A stretch of DNA of 64,000 bases from Pilaira anomala (GCA_025716855.1 JAIXMQ010000030.1:292833-356832); one strand, 5' to 3'; positions 11,944 to 25,900 are shown, numbered from the stretch's first letter. Notes: generated by a model from the sequence alone, not told the origin. Program-made: numbers and translations.

Positions 11944-14900
11944 TTAACCCCAAACATCACATAAGTAACGCTTTTCATTCATAAGCTTATCAATGAATTG
12001 CTCGGCTTGTTTTTCAGTCTCTGCCATACCAAATGAAAGAGTCATATTAACAAAAGCACGACGTACATCACGACTCATAGCACCACTACCACACACATAG
12101 ACAGAAGCAGGTTTAGTTTCAGGATCAGTAGGATAAATCAAGCTCCAAATCTCAGAGGCATTTGAGATAAGTGCATGTTGAACGTATTTGATAGGTGATT
12201 CTTCTTCGTTTCTAGAGAATGCTGTATGAAGATGGGTAATCACCTTATCAGAAACATAGTTTTCTAATTCTTCTTGGTAGATATAATCTTGATCAGCACG
12301 GCGACAGCCAAAGAACAAGACTGTCTCTCCGACCTTTTCACCGGCATCAATTTGTGCTTTACGTTCTTGAAGGAAACCGCGGAAAGGAGAGAAACCGGTG
12401 CCTGCAGAAATCATAATTAAGGGAACATTGGGATCACTAGGCATGCTGAAGGTACTCTTGGAAGACTTCAAAGAAGCGCGAAGAGCCATATTGTTTTTAC
12501 CATTCTTTAAATATGAAGAGGCTAAACCATCATAATGCTTATTATTGACAAAATCATCGACAACACCAACAGTTAAATGAGCAGATTGAGGATAAGCTAA
12601 AGGAGATGAGGCAATTGAATAACGACGAGGTTGAATGACGGGAACAGCGGCCAAAAATTGACCTAAATCTAAACGGGTAACTTGTGGGTAAGCTCTTTGT
12701 AAATCTAATAGAGTACGATGTTTTTTAATGAAGGCAGGGTATTGATCTTGGTTGTTGTCATCAGGCATAAGTAACTTTTCAAAGGTAGCAGCTGTTTCGG
12801 GTGCAGTTAATTTTAATTGAGCAGAAAAACAAGCAAGAACGCCACGAGAAGGAGGAGATGTGATATCTGCATAGTAAGTAAGCATGTTACGAACAGTACA
12901 GGGGCCCTTTATATTAGTAGCAAGAGAGCGAGGAGAAACATTAGAGAGTGTCTCTTGATCGATTTCAAATACAGATTCTAAAATCCAACCGAAGCTTAAA
13001 GCAAGAGCTTCTACAGAATCTTTGTTATTTTCAGGGAAGACTTCTAAATGATCACCAGCATTGTAAAGAAGGTTCTTATCACCGACTGAGGATAGCTTGG
13101 AAATATCAATTTCAATATGACGAGTGCTTCGAGGAGAGCCTTCTTTTTGGATCTCACGGTTTGTAGAAAGATAAGCGTTATGTTCACCATTATGGTTATT
13201 CTTAGCAATTTCCCAAGCTTCCTTGTTACTAGGTTGAATAAACTTGACTTTAACAACAGATTCTTTGTTACTAGCATTAGTTGCGACAGTAGGAACCACA
13301 GATTTATCTTCAGAGGCTTGAATACCATAACTATCTAAAGTGTGAGTCCAGAAATGTGCACACCATTCATTAAATACAGCATCCATATCTTTATCAGCAT
13401 CACCTACACCACCAGCAAAGAAACGGTCAGCGCCAAGTTCTTCCAACATTTCAGTGACCTTGATGGGAAAGAATTGATAAGTACGCCAGTTCTTGTTACC
13501 GAGACCAAAAACGGAAAATGAGATACCATTCAAAAGTTTTTCATGGCCTTCTTCTTTGCTCTTATCATCAAGGAATTTATCAAACTTTTCGGCAGAATCA
13601 GGAGGTTGACCATTGTAAGTAGCAGTACAAATAACAACAAGCTCTTTATCTAAACGTTTACTTTTGTCTTCAGTAGTAAACTTGCCTTCTTGAATAACTT
13701 TCCACTTGTCCATCTCACATAAGGTAACGTTCTTAAAACCAAAGCTCTTTGCTTGATTCGCCAGCTGATTAGCATAATCTTGGGCAGTACCAGTTTGTGT
13801 ACCGTATAAGAAAGTGATAGGAGGTAGCTTGACATCAGGTGTAGCTGATGAGGAGACGACAGGCATACTACGCTTAGGTGGAGCTTTAGTTGTAGACTCG
13901 GCTTTCTTAGCAGCGGTAGCTTCAACACTAGGTTCAGGGAAATTCTCACGAGGATGGATAGTCATGTTGAGATCAACAGGTTTTGTAGTAGCAGACTTGG
14001 GATCATATTGTACTTCAGGACCATCGTACTTAAATTCAAATCGATTCAAAAGCATAGCCAAGACAGTCTTAGCTTCCTGAAGAGCTAAAGCCATACCAAT
14101 ACAACCTCTAACACCAGTACTGAAAGGTAACCAAGAAAAACGAGAACGTTTTTGTTCTTCTTCAGGGGTCCAGCGATCAGGATCAAAACGGGTATGATCG
14201 GGATAAACAGATTCGTTATGATGCATACCATAAACATGAATTGCACAAACAGTACCAGCTTTAATTATATACCCGCCAGGAACAATACAGTCTTCCTTAC
14301 AGTATTTACCTAAAACTTTAACAGGAGGATATAGACGAAGTACTTCCTTGAGAACTTGATGAGTGTACTTGAGATTAGAGATTTGTTCAGAGGTAGGTAA
14401 TGTATCCCAAGTGATATGGTTATCAGCAATTTCTTGAAGCATCTTTGCTTGGACATCTGGGTTTCTAGATAATTCATAAAGAGTCCAAGCAAGTGTATTG
14501 GCAGTTGTATCATGACCGGCGATTAAGAAAGTAACGACTTGATCACGAATATTTTCATCCGTTAAACCCAAATTGCTTTCATCACGAGCGTTTAACATAT
14601 AGCCTAATAAATCTTTTTCCATATCCTTAGCATCAGGACCCTTCTTACGTTCAGCAATAACGCCATCAACCACATCATGCATAAGCTTAATAGAGGCATC
14701 AAATTTACGGTTGGCTTCAATTGGTAATAGTTTTACAAATTGTGCTTGTTGCATACGTTGAATAGATAATTTCAAACAATAACCCATGGCGTCAATAAAA
14801 GGATTGGTTGGTTGATCAGGAGAAGACAGTAAGTTGAAATCATATCCAAAACCTACACGACCGATTGTTTCGAAAGTAATGTTTGTTGTCCAATCGAGAA

Positions 14901-15726
14901 TTTCAACAGGTTCAGTAGGTGAGAATTGTTCAAAAATCTTAATGGATTGTTGAGTAATTTCACCCATTTCTTTTTGATAGACCTATAACACAAGAAAAAT
15001 GCATGAGTCATTTGTTTTTTTTTGTTTTTGTTTTTGTTTTGTAATTATTTATTATTTACCTTGATAGCACGGGGACTGAATGCAGGCATTAAGAGCTTAT
15101 GAGCCAGTTTCCAATCCATATCATCGGTATCTGTTGTGAAAAGACCTTGACGACCAAAGGCCTTAATTTCATTCAAACCAGTACTACTGACTTTCTTAGT
15201 AAAGTACTCAGATTCCTTTGCAAAGAGTTCTGAAATTTCAGGGTCATTGGTACCGACCACTTTTCTTCCCAATATATTAACTTCTACTAGAGGACCGTAC
15301 TTCTTAAATTGTCGCATCCAACCCTCAGTACTAAAAGAGAGAGAGAGAGAAATTAGTAAAAAAAAAGGGGGGAGGGGAGGGGGAGAGAAGTATATGCAAC
15401 ATTTACATGTTTGGAAGTAATTCATATAAACTACCGACGAATGGAAGATTAGCAGGACCGGGAATAACATCTTTAATTTGTTGCTTCATATCAATAAATA
15501 CAACTTGTTGGTCTCTAACTGCATCAATTTCAGTCAAGATTTCGCCCTTTTTATTTAATAACTGAATATCACTATGGCCACCAGCAATACTTAATTTCTC
15601 GGCAGCAAGTGATCGAACTGTGTCTAAGTTAGCACCATTACCAAAACGAATAATGTGGCCATCCTTTTCGAGATTTGCTGATCCTTTAAGTACAACAATT
15701 AAGGAAGTTGTATCATCTGCTATCAT
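11944..15726 (-). CDS. Self-sufficient cytochrome P450-NADPH reductase fusion (CYP505/P450foxy type) with N-terminal extension
   Basis: Three exons (15407-15726, 15060-15330, 11944-14982) give 1209 aa. From residue 87 (IPGPANLPFVGSL) the order is that of P450 BM3 and fungal P450foxy. The heme domain has I-helix AGHDTT, KEVLR and the heme-thiolate motif FSTGVRGCIG (about Cys491). A linker leads to an FMN flavodoxin domain (FLYGTQTGTAQDYA, about residue 584). A FAD/NADPH reductase follows, with RRYSIASSP, ISAGTGFSPFRGF and a C-terminus ending DVWG. The family hydroxylates medium and long-chain fatty acids near the omega end, with electrons passing from NADPH through FAD and FMN to heme in one chain. 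Unusual is the first 85 residues: strand-strand-helix-strand character (SLIVVLKG, HIIRFGNG, LDTVRSLAAEKL, DIQLLNKKGEIL, DQQVVFIDM) suggesting a beta-grasp or ubiquitin-like fold. That fold is inferred only. Confidence 0.93.
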
Positions 15727-15816
15727 GTTTAATATTATTTAATGTAATCGGTATTTTATAAATTTCTTAGTGTAGAAAACAGAAGAAAATAAAAAGTAGA
15801 AAAAGGCGGAAAGTAA

Positions 15817-15829
15817 AGCTTTATATACA
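15817..15829 (-). promoter_or_regulatory. candidate TATA box of the P450 fusion gene
   Basis: On the minus strand the sequence reads GTATATAAAGCTT about 95 bp upstream of the P450 start codon, flanked by an A/T run. Position and sequence fit a TATA element. No transcription data support it. Confidence 0.35.
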
Positions 15830-18800
15830 AAAAAAAAAAAAAAAAAAGATCGCATTGACTGGGAGAAATGGTTCTTCCACTGAATTGGCATTGAATTTTT
15901 CTGCAATCAAATTCTAATATTTTTGTTAATAGACACATTTAGTTTTGTTTTTGAAATAAAGAGAAGCTTATATAAGCTTATAACAAAGGAATTGTATTGA
16001 AAAGAGAAACAAACATTAGATCAATTAAGCATACACACAGTTTCTTTGTTTCCGTATTATCCGTTGCAGTAATGCTTAACGTATTCAATTAAAACATTGC
16101 ATTTTAGGAGTCAAAGGTTTATCTAAGAAAGTATTTGGAAAAATCTTTTTTTAGATTAAAATTTATAAAGCAGAATTTGTCATTGTAAATGCAAATACCA
16201 ACCCCGCTTACCTGTGATTGTTTGAACAGTAAATGGGGAGCGGATGATTCAGGCCTATGGCATAAAACCATATTACGTGATATTTTTTTTCATAAATTAA
16301 ACCTCAATTGTGATTTGCTTGCTCGAGAACTCCTAATCAATTAGTTTGATTTACATGCAAATAAAGAACACCGTTACATCGTTTAGTCATTAGCTAAAAA
16401 AAAAAAAAAAATGCAAGCTAATGCGGCCAGAAAAAAAAAATAGTCAACTAACGGTAAACGTTCACATGGATATCGTATGTATTTTATGAATTATGCTGTA
16501 GATAGTTAGCGAGAGAATATCATCGAATAGTTGATGATCATCAAGACATTATTATTACTCGGGTAATGAATATATTGTCTCTTTTTTTTTAATCAGTAGC
16601 TGACTTACTCGGCCCTATTTTTAAGATCGGATCGCCTGGTTAAGATTCAAGAGCCACAATTTCTAAGGCAAATAATTCGCGTCTGAAAATTGTTATCTTG
16701 TGTTCTCAGAAAACCCAACAATCATTTTTTTTTTTTTTTTTTTTGCGGCCTTGAAAAGAATATCTTAAACACTATGGATAAAAAGTTCGCCCATAAGCAT
16801 ATTTATATATGAAACATGTGTAAAGATTTTCAAAAAAAAAAAAAAAAAATACATGGGTTATGTAAAACATATATAGTCTTGTTTGAATTATATAGTTAAA
16901 TCTACTTTTTCTTCTTCCTCAGCGAATGTGATTTACATAATAATAATAATAATAATAATAATCGTTGAGTTCTTTTTCCATTTAGGTACATATGTAAAAA
17001 TCCATCTATTTGCATCATACTTTACTAGGGAAACGTCTTTTTCAAAATCTATGTTTATTATTTGTACTGTAAACAGAAAGAAAGGGTGTTTTATATAAAA
17101 TAGAATCATAAAAATATATATGACTTTTTTTTTATACCGAAAAGAAAGAAACAAGCTTAAAAATTCTAAGAGTCTTTTGTTTGTTTTTATATATATAAAA
17201 AAAAAAGGACGTGATAATTTATGATGTACTATTTATGTTTATATCAATGTAAAATGAAAGTGATTGAGAATTCAAGATTTAGGTCAGATGTACATAATAT
17301 AGTACATAATAAATTCACTTGAAGTAAACAGAGAAGCATATTTTAGAGAAAAACTATATATTGATCGAACCAATTATGCAAAAATACGTCAGTTAAAAGT
17401 TATTTGTAGTTAACGATCTAATGAATTAAAAAGAGCGTTATGTGCATTTACGTTATAATTACTATTAATATTATTATCGACAAGATAGAAAGTAAGTCGA
17501 ATAGTAAATGCCACTTCTTTTTTTTTTTATTGAAATCAAAATTTGTATGTAATTGTGTACATAACCACAAATTCAGGATATTTTCCCTGTTTCTGATTAG
17601 AGAATGTGGTTTTCTCCCTATTAATCATTCTTTTATTAGATAGTTATACTCCTGACCGCTTACTGCTTGATATATTTTCGATTTTTTTTTTTTAAAAAAA
17701 ATAACTTGAAATGTTTCTATCTTTTCCCGGTAAGTTAATAGTTTACTTCAAAGAGAACAGGGTTAGTAAATGTATATTGAATACAAACAGTGTTACGCAA
17801 ATGGGACATATTAAATCACGCTCCAATTTTTTTTTTTTCATATATATCTATTTTGGCATAGTCCATATGACACCGAAACCATTTTTATATGTACAAATGC
17901 AATTTTTTTTTTTAAAAAAAAAAAGATTTAATCAAATGGCATATCACGATTTGTAACACGTACATTTTGTTACATAGATGTATTGGTCGTCATAAAAGTT
18001 AGTCTCTCTCTGAGGGCAAATTGGTTTTTTCTTGATAAAATAAAATCGATCAATTTTATTTCTCGGGGTACTCACACTATTTTTTCGATTCAAACCAAAA
18101 AAACTAAAGTGTACATTATTACATACATTGGACAAAAACGCGTCCTAATACACTCAGTACTAATTTGGAAAATATTAAATCGAATACCCATTTTCTCTCT
18201 TTCTCTCACAAAATCTATTTATAAAAAAAGCTTTTAATAATAAAAATCTGTTGTTACTTTTTACTATAAAGCTTCATTCCCCCCCCCTTTATAGTGTTTC
18301 AACTCACATAATTGTAAAGCCTGTTCTTTAGGTCAGTTTTCTGAAATAAATCGGCAGACTTTTTTTTTTTTTTGAGAACTAATTGGCTGCTTTTTGCAAT
18401 CAAGCTATTAGTTATGAGTCAAACCGAGTACTTTTACTTGATACATATACAGTATAAAGGTTTACAAATATTTTTAGCGATGACAAAAAGTTAAGTAAAA
18501 AAGTCATTACAAGTCGGGTTAAAGTGCAAACGAATTAAATAACGCATACACTATTTATTATAGCTGCCAAAATGGATAGTCTCTTCGATGACATTTAAAC
18601 ATTTAACACTCTTTATTGTCCCAATGTGCATACTTACTAAGTTTTTCCTACCTGCTATCGACATAAAAAAAATAAAATAAAACTAAAAGATGAGCATTAT
18701 ATTCCGGTGTCCTTACCAAAATTGGTATCGTTTTAATATTATTATTGCAGTTACAGTAATAGCTATATATCATGCAAATAAGGTGAGTGTTCATTTAACA

Positions 18801-21343
18801 ACTGTCTTTTTGTTATGATGTCGATTTTAAAGTAATAGAAGCTGCAATCTTTAACTGCCGATGTTCCATTGTTATTTATTTTTTACCAAGAAAGTTATTG
18901 GAGTCATCCCTTTTCCTCCTTTATACGTTTATTTTTTAATTTTCAATATCTTTAATTTTTTTTTTTTTTTTTACGGCCCCTGAAAGACATATTTCCTTGT
19001 AAGGCATATCTTGGTTAACCTTTTATGCTAATTTTGTTTTTCTATCAAATGACGCAACGCGTTTTTTTTTTCTTTAAACTGTTTTATTCGGCTTCTTTAA
19101 ACATGGAAAGGCTAAACTTTAAAATATACATATCTATGTATTTTATGTAGGACCATATAGTTTATTTCAAGTAATAAATAATTTGTATATAAAAAAAAAA
19201 TTCGTTTACAAAAAGGCTATTTAATACCATTTTACTTGCTTCTTGTTAAAGCCTACTCAATTAACAAAAACCTGATTATAATTAAGGAGAGGATGCTTTT
19301 CGCTTTTGTTCTATAAAGTTTCTAAGATGATTCTAAATTTGTTCTAGTTTATTTTCGGATTACAAAAAAAAAAAAACGTGGATTTTCAGTACAGATTTAC
19401 TTTGCTCGATTTATATAAGCTTTGGACCAGATATCTGTTATAACTAGTAAGTTGCTTCCTTAATATGCTATCGAATGCAATATTTCATGTCTAGTCAATA
19501 ATTCAACTTTCCTAATAAACAAAAAAGCATTTCTCTAAAAAAAAAAAAAAAAAAAGAGGGGTTGTTTTTTTTTATAACTAAAAAGAATTTAGATTATCAA
19601 AAAAAAAGTAAACTAAGTAATTCGATCGCGTCCAATTTTTTTTTTGCAAATGAGTCTAGAATTATAGTGTGTAAGGGCAATGATTTAAAGATGGTGTTTT
19701 ATATGAAGTATATACATTGCCCTGATTTTACGGAACGAGTAATGTACGGAGCGAACGATAATGATTTACAAAAAACAACGACTTCTGCTTCTCATCGGAT
19801 GGAAAAACGTTTTCAGTAAAAAAGATATTAATCAGGGCTCATATTAATTCTGTTATATCTAAAGTATATACTCAAGAGTTAATACACATCATTTTTGGGG
19901 CTTGTAAAATGCATTTAAATAGCGCTTGTTTGCACTTTAATAAATAAATAAAAAAAAGACAGGAGATTATAGAGAATAAAAAAAATTACGTTTATTAATC
20001 TATACAAATTTAAACAAACTTCCCTTTATCACGGTATATCTAAAATAGCAAAAGAGCCAAATTTAGTAATAAAACGTATTCAACACTATGGAATAGAACA
20101 AATCAATTTTAAATAAAGGGCATTTCTTTTTACCAACATCTTTAAAAGATCCCGCATTTAAATAAACATTCTCCGGAAAATGTAAAAGTAGAAATGATGG
20201 CGTTAAATTTTCATCAGTTTATAAGTCAATTAAAAACAAATCAAACTCCTAACAACAATTACCGAGTTATAGGGTAGATATCCAAAAAGGATCATTTTGT
20301 GAAAAGAAGTGGCTTGCAAAAGAAAAAAGTTTTTTCTTGTAAAAAAAAAAAAAAAAATATGCAATACTTGTAATTTTTTTTTTTTTGCATGCAAAAGGGT
20401 TTTTTCTATTTTTTTTTTTTTTGCTTATAATCATTAAGAGAAATATATAACTCACAACTTTCGTGTGAATTTTCTTTTTTTTTAAAAAAAAAAAAAAAAA
20501 AAAAGTTTTCTGATTGTGTATCGCAATATAAAAAAAATATGTTCTTGCGATCGAATTGAGATTGAACTTTCTGCTGTACCTTATTCAGAGTCTTTATTCA
20601 ATTAGTTTAGTTTTTCTGAGTATAAAGTACATGAATATTATGTAATGTCTTGGGATTACTTATCCTATCAGACCCCATGGAGTTGGGTCAAAAGGGTAGA
20701 ATTACGGGTAAAAATAAAATAAACTTTTTTGGCGTACATTTTATTTTGGCAACAATAAATAGACGCGTAGTACTTGCAAAAAAAAAAAAGGCTTATTGAA
20801 ATGTATAAAGGATATATGCAAATTGATGACTCACATCTATTTCATCTTTTTTAGAGAAAAATTAAAGTGAGAAAATGTCATTTTATTTTATTTTTAAACT
20901 ATTCGTCTTTGTATGTTCAAGATCAATTCATAAATGAAATGTATATACACAAGAGTTTAAAAATATAAATAATGTATACTAAAAAAAAAAAAAAAAGTGT
21001 GTACTACACTTTATATGTTATTGGCTACCAAGATATTGGTTTCCATTACCCATGAGCAATACAGTTAAATGTGATGATTAGTTTTAAAAACAAAAATATA
21101 TGCTATTTCATCGAATTATTAAGAACAAAACTAAAACCTTTTTATATTTACCAAAGTCTGTTTAAAGGCTTAAGTTATAGTACACAGTCTTTCGACTCCT
21201 TTCTTATATATATATATATATATATATATGTACTAAGATCAGAAATATCTAAACACCTGAATATTACATGTATTACACTTTCTTTTAATCCACTAAATTT
21301 TTGTTTTGTTTCGTTTTTGTGATTAAATAGAGTATGAAATTAG

Positions 21344-21375
<32 letters not shown>

Positions 21376-22184
21376 CCATCTTATTTTATATTATATTGTA
21401 GATGTTTCAATACAATGACTGATTTAGAAAAATAAAGTATAACCGGTATTTAAGTTGTTTCTATTTCTTTCAAATGATAATATATACATATATTTTTTTT
21501 TTTTTTTTTTTTTTTTTTAGGAGACCATCTGATATGCAATGCGCCAAACAAACTAACTTAAACCAAATACAGGTTTCACAAGTTATTTACGGCATCCTAA
21601 AAAAAAAATGTGGGATTTTTACCAAAAAGGTATACACTAATTGGGAAAAATGCTGATTTTAAAGTAGTGTAAACAAGCTTTTAAAAAAAAAAAAAAAAGT
21701 ATACAAGGTTCAAGGAGAAGGAAAAGTAAAAAGGATTTTTTTCTCTTACCAAGTAGATGGGAAACGGTGTTTAATAAAAAAAAAAAAAAAAAAAAAGGTC
21801 TAAAGAAAAAAAAGAATCGACCCTTATTCGCTTTCCCCCTTTTTTTTTTTTTTTTTTTTATTCAATTATAATAGAAACTTATCACATTGTGGAACGCCCA
21901 TAGTTCTATATTTGGAGTAGGTGGAAATTTTTTTTCTTAATTACCTAGACCATCGAAATCGGCTTTTTTTTAAGTATTTTTCGTTTTCGCTTTCGAATTT
22001 TACGGTTTTCTTCTCCCTTTTCATCACTTTTTTTTTTTTATTTTAGAAAAATTACTGTTTTCTGGTAAACGAGAAAAAAAATAAAATAAATGCTATTTTA
22101 TATATAAATGTATGAATCTACAATTTATTAACTCGATTTTTTTTTTCATTTTTTTTTTTTTTATTTTGTATGTTATCAGTATAG
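15830..22184. other. 6.4 kb gene-poor region, possible decayed coding remnants
   Basis: No supportable gene was found in this long stretch. It is full of A and T homopolymers (for example near 16727-16744, 18958-18972, 19539-19555, 20484-20503, 21781-21796 and 21841-21860). Short trinucleotide runs occur, ATA/TAA near 16937-16960 and ATT near 21348-21374, plus a (TA)n run at 21206-21229. Two patches read more like protein than their surroundings. The first is 19680-19815, whose alternative frame continues to about 19945. The second is 19990-20120, whose frame has a helix-turn-helix-like string (YHGISKIAKEPNL). Both are short and broken and could be transposase relics. The right end should contain the HSF1 promoter. 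Confidence 0.45.
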
Positions 22185-24138
22185 ATGAATCAACAAAAAC
22201 ATCCTCAGCAAGCAAAGAGATACGCAACAACAAACAAAAATAATAAACCCACTAGTAGAAAGAGATCTCACTCCTCTTCCTCATCTACTTCTTCTTCAGG
22301 ATCTCCAACTACCAACTTATTTTCCACTGCTAGTTCGTCTGACTCAGGCTCTTCTTCTATGACTTCTATAAAAAGTTCGTCAATAAAAAAGAAGAGGAAT
22401 ATAGACATTGGCCATAACAGTTCTTCACCAGAAAGTGGAGGTAATACGTCATCACCACAAATACAATCCATTACACATACTTCATTTACGCCATCGGGTT
22501 TAATTACACCGAGACTAACAGCTCAACGTAGCGTACCAGCATTTTTGAATAAACTTTACAAGTAAATAAAAATATTTTTTTTTTTTTTTTTTTTTTAGTA
22601 CCAAAAAATATACTAATTTTTTTTTTTTTTTTTTTATTTTTTTATAGTATGGTTGAAGATTTATCAACAAATGATTTGATTCGATGGTCAAAAGACGGCT
22701 CATCTTTTATAGGTAATAAGCACATATATTTATAAACACAATCACAATTGGCTGACATATCGAGTTTAGTGGAAAAACATGAAGAATTTGCAAAAACTGT
22801 ATTACCTAGATTTTATAAGCACAATACATTTGCATCATTTGTACGCCAATTAAATATGTATGATTTCCATAAAGTTCCGCATCTTCAGCAAGGTGTATTG
22901 ATTGCTGAAAGTGAACATGAAATTTGGGAATTCAGTAATCCACATTTCCAAAAGGGTAGACCCGACCTCTTGGTTTTGGTGACACGAAAAAGAAATAAAG
23001 ATAGAGATGCTGTCGATACTGAAAACATTAGCCTTTCTACTGTCGTTCAAGATTTAGCTACCGTCAAAAAATATCAGTCCACCATCGGAACTGATTTACG
23101 AGACTTGCATCGCGACAATGAAATACTTTGGCAAGAAACTTTAAATGCAAGAGAAAAGCATCAAAGACATCAAGAAGCTATTGAAAAAATATTACAATTC
23201 TTAACTGCTATTTTTGCAAATGACCATTTAGCTATAAATATGAGTAAGTTTGCTTACAAATACACTTTTTTTTTATTTTATTTTTTTTAAAAAAAAACAA
23301 GTATTAACTTTATTTTACTTATTAATAGATAATACTGAATCACTTCCAAAAGGTTTAATTGAAGAAGCTGCTTCATTGGCTGGTATGTCTGCTAAACCAG
23401 ATGAAGCAACAAGCAATAAATTAAGATCGGCATTATCTTCATCACCAGCCTCATCTTCATTTGCAACTTCTTCTTTATCAAACATTTTATCTTCAGTTCT
23501 AAGACTTTATTCTAATAATCCATCTCCACCTACACCGCCTGAACAACAAGTAGGCATTATAAACCATGAATTTAGAAATGATTCAGATAGTTTACATTAT
23601 CCTCACTCAAATGATGATATGAATGACAACATGAATGCACCTACTTTAATTGATTTCTCTAAAACATTGAATTCAGCTACAAGATCGGCACAAACCATTT
23701 CACAAGATATTGACTTGCTTCAAGTAAACATTGAATCATTAGCCAATAATTTAGGTATTGATTCCAGTCAATTCGATGAAGACATGGAAGCTGATCGTTG
23801 TTTCCAAGACAACTACAGTAATATGATGAATTCAGCAAACTCTGCAGATAGAGCCAAATTGTTTGCTATTGCTGCTAGTAACGCCGACTTAGATAAAAGA
23901 GATTATACTGTCTATGATCACAAGAAAGATACAAGAGCCATGAATTCAAACCAATTTAATTTTGATATTCAAAACAATTCTAATATGTATCAACAAAGAC
24001 AACATTCAACTAACACACCATATCCTATGCGTGGTTTCATATCAAACGATAGTGAAGAAAGTAATAATACTATCTCTTCTTCTTCTACCACGGCTGCTGC
24101 TGCTGCTGCTGCTACTAAATCTCATGATTCTAAAGTCC

Positions 24139-24182
<44 letters not shown>

Positions 24183-24800
24183 AAACATCAACAACAAAAA
24201 CATCAACAACAAAAACATCAACAAAAGAAAACACAAAAATTAAAACAACAACAACAACAAGTACAGCAACAAGCACAGCAACAACAACACGTTGCACAAC
24301 AACAACAACAGGCACAACAACAGGCACAACAACAAGTTCAACAAGTACAACAACAAGCAAAACGACATCAACAACAAGCACAAGCTCAACAAGCTCAACA
24401 AGTGCAACAAATACAACAACAACAACAACAACAAGCACAACAACAGGCACAACAACAGGCACAGCGTGCTTCTGATGGATCCTATAGCCAATTACTTTCT
24501 TCCATGAACTATTCAGACTCTTACGGACCCAATTATCCTGGAGAAAGTACAACGAATTCAACAGATTTCCATTCAAGTAATAATAATAATAATAATTCAT
24601 ACGACCGAAACTCGACAAGATCGATGAACACAAATTACTATAATAATTCGGCTACAACTAATAATCCAACCGAAAACATTTTAACTTCTGGTACAACTGC
24701 ATCTGAGTACAATGCGATGGTGAACGAGTACGGTGATATCATGAGGCCATCTTATTTTAATACTGCTACCAATACCAATGATAACTATAATGATCTCTAA
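22185..24800 (+). CDS. HSF1: Heat shock transcription factor Hsf1-like
   Basis: Exons 22185-22561, 22648-22712, 22770-23243 and 23329-24800 join in phase to 795 aa. A Ser-rich N-terminus of about 115 residues precedes the HSF winged-helix DNA-binding domain (about 116-225): PAFLNKLYNMV, LIRWSKDGSSFIV, LPRFYKHNTFASFVRQLNMY and FHKVPHLQQGVL. The last string is as in S. pombe Hsf1. A Leu/Ile-spaced coiled coil (about 235-300, STVVQDLATVKKYQSTIGTD onward) is the trimerisation region. The C-terminal half is disordered and Asn/Ser/Gln-rich, with a polyAla run and a long polyQ tract. The factor binds nGAAn repeats and drives chaperone genes. Two introns interrupt the DNA-binding domain. One odd residue is Asp in NMYDFHK where the family normally has Gly. 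Confidence 0.93.
24139..24475 (+). repeat. CAA/CAG-type glutamine repeat inside HSF1
   Basis: About 110 codons (residues roughly 576-688) are mainly CAA, interrupted by CAT-, GCA/GCT-, AAA- and GTA/GTT-containing units. The translated segment is polyQ with periodic His, Lys, Ala and Val. It keeps the HSF1 reading frame. On the opposite strand it produces long artefactual Val/Leu-rich frames (24130-24633, 24240-24491). Confidence 0.9.
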
Positions 24801-24883
24801 AGGACAAAAACAAAATTCACACACACTCAACTTCATACACACACTCTTATTTTTTTAAAAAAAATACCCTTTATTTCTATCAT

Positions 24884-24920
<37 letters not shown>

Positions 24921-24931
24921 ACACCATCTCT

Positions 24932-24966
<35 letters not shown>

Positions 24967-25900
24967 CATACCCCACCCCCTACTATGTTTTTTTTATACA
25001 TAGATTGTACTTTTTGTTATGCCCTTTACTAAAAAAAAATATATATACAGATATATATATATATATATTTATATATTTTTTGAAAGTTTGCCTTTTTATT
25101 ACCCCATTTCTCTTTATTCTATAAATTATGTACATGCACAATTATTTCTTTCTCCACTGTACATAACTTTAAAATAATCTTAATCCATACTCTAATAAAC
25201 AAAAAAAAAAAAAAGCTCATTTTCCTATTGTTATCATTATTTAAAGAGGTAGTTTAAAAAATAAAAAAAATAAAAAAGTTGACATGATCGTAACACCATC
25301 CTCAATAATATTTTCATTTGAAAATTTTAAAGTAGTCTATTAAGGTTTTTCCTTCCATCATTGATCAACATCTCTCCCTCTTTTTTTACTTTGTAACTAA
25401 ACAATTATACATATATGCCAAGACATCTTTAAAAAAAAATTTTTTTTTTTTTTTTTCCTTGATCAAATACCGAGTTTTCTTGAAACTATCCATTTTAAGT
25501 CTAGTATCAATACGGCATAAACAATGGAGTTTGTGGTTCAAAAAGGATACAGCAAAAAAAAAAAAAAAAGTTCAAAAGTTCTTGTTTTTCGTTTTTTTGG
25601 TTTAATGTAAATCATAAAGGGGGTGGGGTAGGGGGGTCACAATTGACATTGATATAAATTTAAGTTAATATACTTTTCCAACATAACAACGTCTAACGAA
25701 AAATAAAACCGGTTCCTATTTAATAAATGGGTATACGTGTTCCAATGGCTAAAACGGATCTTACACGAGGCTATTTCCGTTTCTCCAAGTTTAAACATAT
25801 TTTCAGGGTTAAAAAAAAAAAATAAATAAATATATTATTTCCAAAAAAAATATAATATGTGAAAAATAAACAGTTATGCAGTTATATTAATACTTCAAAT

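Noticed and set aside
17340..17400. GGTTCGATCAA string on the minus strand resembling a tRNA B box
   Set aside because: No A box or cloverleaf can be drawn around it.
18691..18785. Possible small exon MSIIFRCPYQNWYRF.. with a hydrophobic segment followed by GTGAGT
   Set aside because: No convincing second exon or stop context was found. Chance is likely in a 6-kb gene-free region.
24130..24633. Long Val- and Leu-rich frames on the minus strand
   Set aside because: They are translations of the CAA repeat of HSF1 on the opposite strand. The plus frame carries the HSF domain.
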